Assembly: GCA_956465555.1 (NCBI GenBank)
Contig: OY101116.1
Coordinates: 1,116,001-1,180,000 of the forward strand
Reading direction: 5' to 3'
Origin: Nitzschia sp. pyKryTriq1
Taxonomy: Eukaryota > Bacillariophyta > Bacillariophyceae > Bacillariales > Bacillariaceae
DNA: 64,000 nt
Positions within the stretch are counted from its first letter, which is position 1, and every line of letters starts with the position of its first letter. The position numbers and the translations under genes are program-made. Below, piece after piece: positions 59,642 through 64,000 of the stretch. The notes beneath the pieces are model-generated. The model was not told where the DNA came from. It saw only the letters and a program-made list of their open reading frames with translations, and ran no database searches.

Positions 59642-60361
59642 CTTGACAGATTATTTGAAAACAATCGAGGGTCAACGTTCTTGTTTTCGGAATATGAAAG
59701 TGGAACGTCCAATGACCACAGACCCGAAGATGATCGATCGGAATTGTTGATGTGATGGTGATGGTGAAGTTCTTTCTCTTGTTTTGTCGTGCAGCGATGG
59801 CGCCGTGGCGATGACGGCTTTTGACAGACGACGACATACGCTGTACGAGTACACTGTACCTGGTACTTCGTACCAGGTACGTACAAGTACCGTAGACAAA
59901 GTACCAGGGTACTGTAGAACAACTGTGACATAGGGGCAACGCGCGACACATCTCGCGTAAGAACGACCCATTCGACCGAAATAGAGTCTGAAAGGTTGGG
60001 GTTGGGGTTAGCACCATACTCACTCATTCTCTCTATTATGCTAGAGAGTAGACCTCTCTCTAGTAGAGAGAGAGAGAGAGTCTAGCTAGAGCTAGCTATT
60101 ACTAAAGCAGCGAAAAAGTGCACGACCTGAACGAGAGCGATGTGCTTGAATTTATCACGAACTCTTCGTCAGTATTCCAATGCATATTTCTGTAGCTTCC
60201 ATGTACTACTACAGTATGTGTCCAAGTACCAGTACTGTAGACCGGAAACCCTCAGAGCTCTCGATATCTCGATATACTATTAGTAGATAGGCCAATCTCC
60301 TCCAATCCACAAGAGAAAATCCAGTCACACTTTCAAAATCCGTAAACCTAACAAGTGCTCA
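59642..60361. repeat. Intergenic with GTAC tract and CTAG-type tract
   Basis: No gene seen. GTAC tract at 59841-59915 (ten units) lies upstream of the plastid membrane protein. CTAG-type tract at 60028-60100 (CTAGAGAGTAGACCTCTCTC, TAGTAGAGAGAGAG, CTAGCTAGAGCTAGCTA) lies downstream of TRAPPC2. Confidence 0.65.
59841..59915. repeat. GTAC-rich tract
   Basis: Ten GTAC units in 75 bp, including the inverted pair TGTACCTGGTAC/GTACCAGGTAC, about 200 bp upstream of the plastid membrane protein start. Confidence 0.85.
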
Positions 60362-61184
60362 TCATGGTAGATACCGTCTTGCAACGGCGCGCACTCGTTT
60401 GTCAAACTCTTTCGAGGTGATTGGCGCGTCATAGTTATAGAAGGGATTCATGGAAAGCTGAGCAGGTAGGAGGCAGAAGTTGGATGAGAATGAGGTGGAC
60501 GAGTCGATATGTCACACTGTCTGTGTTAACTACTAGTAGTAGTAGCGTCTTGAAAAACATACCTTGACGTATAGTTCGTATACTTCTTGAAAGAAATTCT
60601 TGATGGTGTCATCGGACCTACCAGAGTGTAATAATATGAACTAAGCAAAGGGGGCGTATTGTCAGTAAATACTGTAAGATCTGGGCCAGTAAGGTGAAGC
60701 GTTCCCGATTTTAGTCGTCATACCTTGATGTTCCCAGCTGTCAGAAAGGTTGATACCTGTTGGTGGTTCACCTGTTAGCCCGAATGATAAGAAAGAAGTC
60801 AATTTAAGCGACGGCATCGATGATTCGCGAGTTTGAAAAGCAATCCCATTTCCGAGTACGTACCTTGTCGATAACTTTTAGATACATCTGTCGAGAACAA
60901 CAAGACACAAAAAAGACAAGACAGATTAGCATTGCGAGAGTACAAGATAGCTCCAACACTTGACAGACAAGTACACTCCCACGACAGTATTTTTGATGTC
61001 TCCTTACACTTTGCGTCGTCCAGCAGGCCTTTTCCACCAAATCGAGCGCACTATGAACGACAAAGTAGTTCTGTCGCGCAACAGCGTCCGAATTTCCAGG
61101 AGCCCCGCGCTTGTGAAATTCTGCCTCGAATAGCGGCTCATTTCTTCCCACTATGAGAAATAGCAGTACCTGAGTGGCCGCCAT
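60362..61184 (-). CDS. TRAPPC2: TRAPP complex subunit 2 (sedlin), five exons with a 24-nt microexon
   Basis: Core subunit of the TRAPP tethering complexes that activate Rab1/Ypt1 in ER-Golgi traffic. Five exons on the minus strand give one open frame: 61008-61184, 60864-60887 (24 nt), 60724-60771 (48 nt), 60563-60640 and 60362-60457. All junctions are phase 0, with donors GTAAGG, GTACGT, GTATGA, GTATGT and acceptors ACAG, ACAG, TTAG, TCAG. The spliced 140-residue product has exactly the length of human TRAPPC2 and follows it throughout: LLFLIVGRNEPLFEAEF, QNYFVVHSALDLVEKACW, MYLKVIDK, TFLTAGNIKFILLHSG, IKNFFQEVYELYVK and SMNPFYNYDAPITSKEFDKRV. Unspliced reading loses most of it. It has more introns than any other gene in this window. 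Confidence 0.93.
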
Positions 61185-61969
61185 AATGAAAAAGATAGAT
61201 CGAAATGTAAACTACAGTAGATAGTAAAGCAACGTTTACGTCCAATGCCAAGAGACAAGAGATGAGGACGAATGAAAAAGGTGATACTGTAGCTGTGATG
61301 TCTGCGTGTTGCGCGCAGCGCTTGTCGGTCGGCGGCAGGCAGGCCGCAGTAGTGCCAGCATGTAGCAGAGGCGGCAAAACAAAAAGCAAGGCGAGGAGCT
61401 ACGGTATGTACCAGGTACTGTACTCGTACCGCCTCGACACCGCGACTACAACCGGGGAATCCGTACACGTACCGGTAGGATTACTGTACTACCTATGGTA
61501 CTGGTACCAGGTACTGTATCATGGGCAACAAAGCTGGATCTCCGACTACTGCGAGTACATCAACAAGGGAAGGAGCATGCGCGATCTTTTGTCAAACGCA
61601 ACATTCTTATGTATTCAGTTCTGAAGTGAACATAAACACGCCAGTCAGTCAACAATATCTGTTGGGCATAGATCTTGGCGCGCCAACGTTGGAACTTTTG
61701 CCGTAGCCAACCGACTACCGGTAACAGCGCGGCCGGCGGCCTTTTTTTCTTTCTATCATGCCGATATGGTACGAGTACGAGTACCTGGTACTGTTACCGG
61801 TACAGTACATTACCGGTTGGTTACAAGTAAGGTATGTACCAGCAGGTACATACCTGTATGATGAAAGGGTAGTCCGCAAACACATCATCCTTCCTCGTTT
61901 CTCCTTGATTATTCTTCCAGTTTGCCTTCGTGCTTCCTTCATAACAACACCCTCCTATTCGTATCAAAG
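61185..61969. repeat. Divergent intergenic with two GTAC tracts
   Basis: No gene seen. Dense GTAC tracts at 61405-61517 (ten units) and 61763-61855 (eight units) lie between TRAPPC2 and the TauE-like gene. The rest is plain. Confidence 0.75.
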
Positions 61970-63884
61970 ATGAATGACTCCAATGATAAGGGCAAGTGGC
62001 GCCGGATAAGGCTCGCATTCTTTGTCCTCCTCGCTCCTCGTACTTGTACTGTTTCGAGTTTTGACAGTCAAAATAACGAAGCATTCACCTTCGATGATTA
62101 TACACTGACTAATTACGGCGACGGTGATGCCACGTCAAAGTCGCACTTTTTTAGAGGGGCGGATGGGCTGTCAAATTCCAATAATGATAATATCGACGCT
62201 GGAGCCGATGATGACGACTTTAATGAACGTGAATTGAAATCTGACAGTCGCAGCGGAGACGGGGATGATTACTGGCGATGGCCCGATGATTTCTTTTTTG
62301 GAGAAGACGATGATTTTTTGAGGTATATCGGCGATCCTACCCCACCCACTCTCGGCAAATTGACGGGCAGAGACGTTGTCGCTTTCATGATAACATCCAT
62401 TGGTGTCGTTCTGGGAAGTAGTGGAGGTATTGGAGGAGGAGGAATTGTCGTTCCTGTTTATATCATTGTCCTTGGTTTGTCGCCTCGTTTTGCAATCCCA
62501 CTGGGTTCCGTCACGATGCTAGGAGGATCTTTGGCTGGTCTCATACTCAACATGCGGAGACGCCACCCCCTTGCCGATCGGCCAGTCATCGACTGGGACC
62601 TGATCCTAGTGATGGAGCCTCTTGTGTTGGTTGGCGCCCTTTTTGGTGCTATTCTTCATCGTGTGGTGAGCGAAAAGATCTTGACAGTCCTCCTTGTTTT
62701 ACTACTCAGTGTAGTGGCGCATACTACCTTGGCCAAGGCGAAACGCATGTATGATGCTGAAAGACGTTATATCGAACATCTCAAGGCAGCTCGTTGGGAT
62801 TATCTTGGTCGAGTAAACTCAGTTGGAAGCGGTTGGCGATCGCCCACTGGCCCCGGTTGGAGTGCTGATGCGATTGGTGGTCCTACGCCCAACAACGAGG
62901 TTGACAACAGAACGAATTCACCAGTGGTACCCTCATCGCCTCTACGAACTCTGTCAATCGATAGTCACTCGACTTTTCGGCGGATGGACCATGACGAGAA
63001 ACAACGCATTCTCATTTTGAATCCAGACTTTATCACCTTGCGGACTGACCTCCTAGAACAGGAAAAGGCGACGCCACGAAACAAGATCCTAGCTTTGCTT
63101 GCAAAGTTTTCCGTTCTGATTTTCTTGAATATCACCCTGGGTGGGGGTGCTTTTAACAGTCCTTGGGGTATTCTGTGCGGTAGTGTTGCCTATTGGGTGG
63201 TGCACGTTATCATGGTGGCCTTTCTTTTCTCATCTGCTTGGGCTGCTCAAGTAAGTTGCCGTGTAGCGTTTCGAAACGCGCGCAAGTCTTCTTTATGCAT
63301 GAATGTCAAATGCTCACACCATCTCTCCCGTTGCCTAGACGTATTTGATCAATCGACACGAGTTAAAGGAAATTGTTCGGTTCGACTACGTTCACGGTGA
63401 TATCAAATGGGATCCCAGAAACTCCGTCATCTATCCCTTCTTCTTTATGTGCTCTGGGGTATGTGCTGGTATGTTTGGTATTGGAGGCGGAATGATTACC
63501 GTTCCTCTGATGCTTACCATGGGTGTACATCCCGCTGTTGTGACGGCAACATCTTCCACCATGGTCTTTTTTACGGCACTGCTATCGGCGAGCTCCTTTG
63601 CTGTGTTTGGCTTGATCCTATGGGATTATGCGGTCGTATGTCTTGCCATTGGTTTCCTCGCATCGCTCATTGGCCAGGGTCTTATGAAAAGTGTTCGCCA
63701 GACCAACACGGAAAGTCACGGCAATTTCGAAAGAAATTCGTTCATCGCCTACTGCATCGGTGGTGTTATTCTTATGTCAGCGTTATTGATGACAATGCAA
63801 TACGTGCTTCATATTGTGACCTATGACGCAAATGTCTCGGGAACCGAAGAAGGTGGTTTGTGTGATGGCTATCGAATGTACTAG
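61970..63884 (+). CDS. TauE/SafE-family anion transporter, two exons
   Basis: Predicted 608-residue TauE/SafE (DUF81) membrane protein. Relatives export sulfite, sulfoacetate or other small anions. Exons are 61970-63250 and 63339-63884. The 88-bp intron starts GTAAGT and ends GCCTAG, and the join reads SSAWAAQTYLINRHELKE in phase 0. A signal-like N-terminus (RRIRLAFFVLLAPRTCTVSS) and an acidic lumenal or extracellular stretch (DADDDDFNERELKSD...GEDDDFL) precede the first half-domain. That half-domain is GVVLGSSGGIGGGGIVVPVYIIVLGLSPRFAIPLGSVTMLGGSLAGLI. The second half-domain in exon 2 repeats the signature: GVCAGMFGIGGGMITVPLMLTMGVHPAVVTATSSTMVFFTALLS. About nine to ten helices are present. 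A soluble loop with a Ser/Pro-rich region lies between the halves. Plant and algal homologues exist, but the substrate is unknown. Confidence 0.85.
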
Positions 63885-64000
63885 AGCTCTACGAAGTACT
63901 CTATCCGACGTTCAGCGAACGATTTGCTTGAAGTGATCGTCTACCGTCTGGTACGGAAGTTGTACAGTAGCAGCTATAATTGTAGACATTACTTGATAAG
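63885..64000. other. 3' flank of TauE-like gene
   Basis: No gene seen before the window edge. Short GTAC units (TGGTACGGAAGTTGTACAG) lie near 63950-63967. Confidence 0.3.

Overview
The window looks like nuclear DNA of a diatom or close stramenopile relative. Several predicted proteins begin with a signal peptide that runs straight into a phenylalanine-containing plastid-import motif (SAFAP in flavodoxin and in the small membrane protein at 59071-59641, ASAF in the START-domain protein, LAFAP in the FAM210-like protein). Introns are few, short (mostly 70-150 bp) and begin GTAAGT, GTGAGT or similar. Intergenic spaces are short and genes lie on both strands. No prokaryotic operons, rRNA, tRNA or CRISPR arrays were seen.

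Layout. 1-9,000: plastid flavodoxin (cut by the window edge), an SGNH-like membrane protein, ribosomal protein L10a, plastid YchF/OLA1, a LarA-like nickel-pincer racemase homologue, and a small secreted or plastid hypothetical. 9,284-20,594: CCT5 and the very large U3 snoRNP factor UTP20, each with one intron. 21,600-31,400: START-domain protein, a tRNA-splicing endonuclease subunit, a ureide-permease-like transporter, a 509-bp foldback element, a PAM2/CCCH zinc-finger protein, a FAM210-like plastid protein, organellar TsaD and HYPK. 32,000-42,500: PPR protein, plastid DnaJ, thioredoxin-like protein, a small hypothetical, PMP3, a hAT-type MITE with its target-site duplication, D-glutamate cyclase domain protein, MDP-1 phosphatase and plastid MsrB. 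43,500-58,900: CYTH phosphatase, WDR55, a lysine-rich protein, KEA K+/H+ antiporter, sulfotransferase, a disordered protein, RBM22, an NSUN methyltransferase and a TKL-like kinase. 59,000-64,000: a two-exon plastid membrane protein, a five-exon TRAPPC2 gene with a 24-nt exon, and a TauE/SafE transporter.

The genes are mainly housekeeping. Themes are RNA and ribosome biology (UTP20, L10a, SEN, TsaD, NSUN, RBM22, WDR55, HYPK, PAM2-CCCH) and plastid physiology (flavodoxin, YchF, MsrB, KEA, DnaJ, FAM210-like).

The most unusual feature is in the non-coding DNA. Dense, degenerate tracts built from the self-complementary tetranucleotide GTAC (GTACCGGTAC, GTACTGTAC and similar) lie mainly upstream of genes and in divergent promoters. 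A second family built on CTAG (CTACTAGTAG, TCTCTAGAGA) lies mainly just downstream of stop codons. I saw no dense GTAC tract in any convergent gene gap. This start-side/end-side polarity was read by eye and needs a genome-wide count.

All gene models were assembled by eye. Intron boundaries were chosen by splice consensus, reading frame and family fit.
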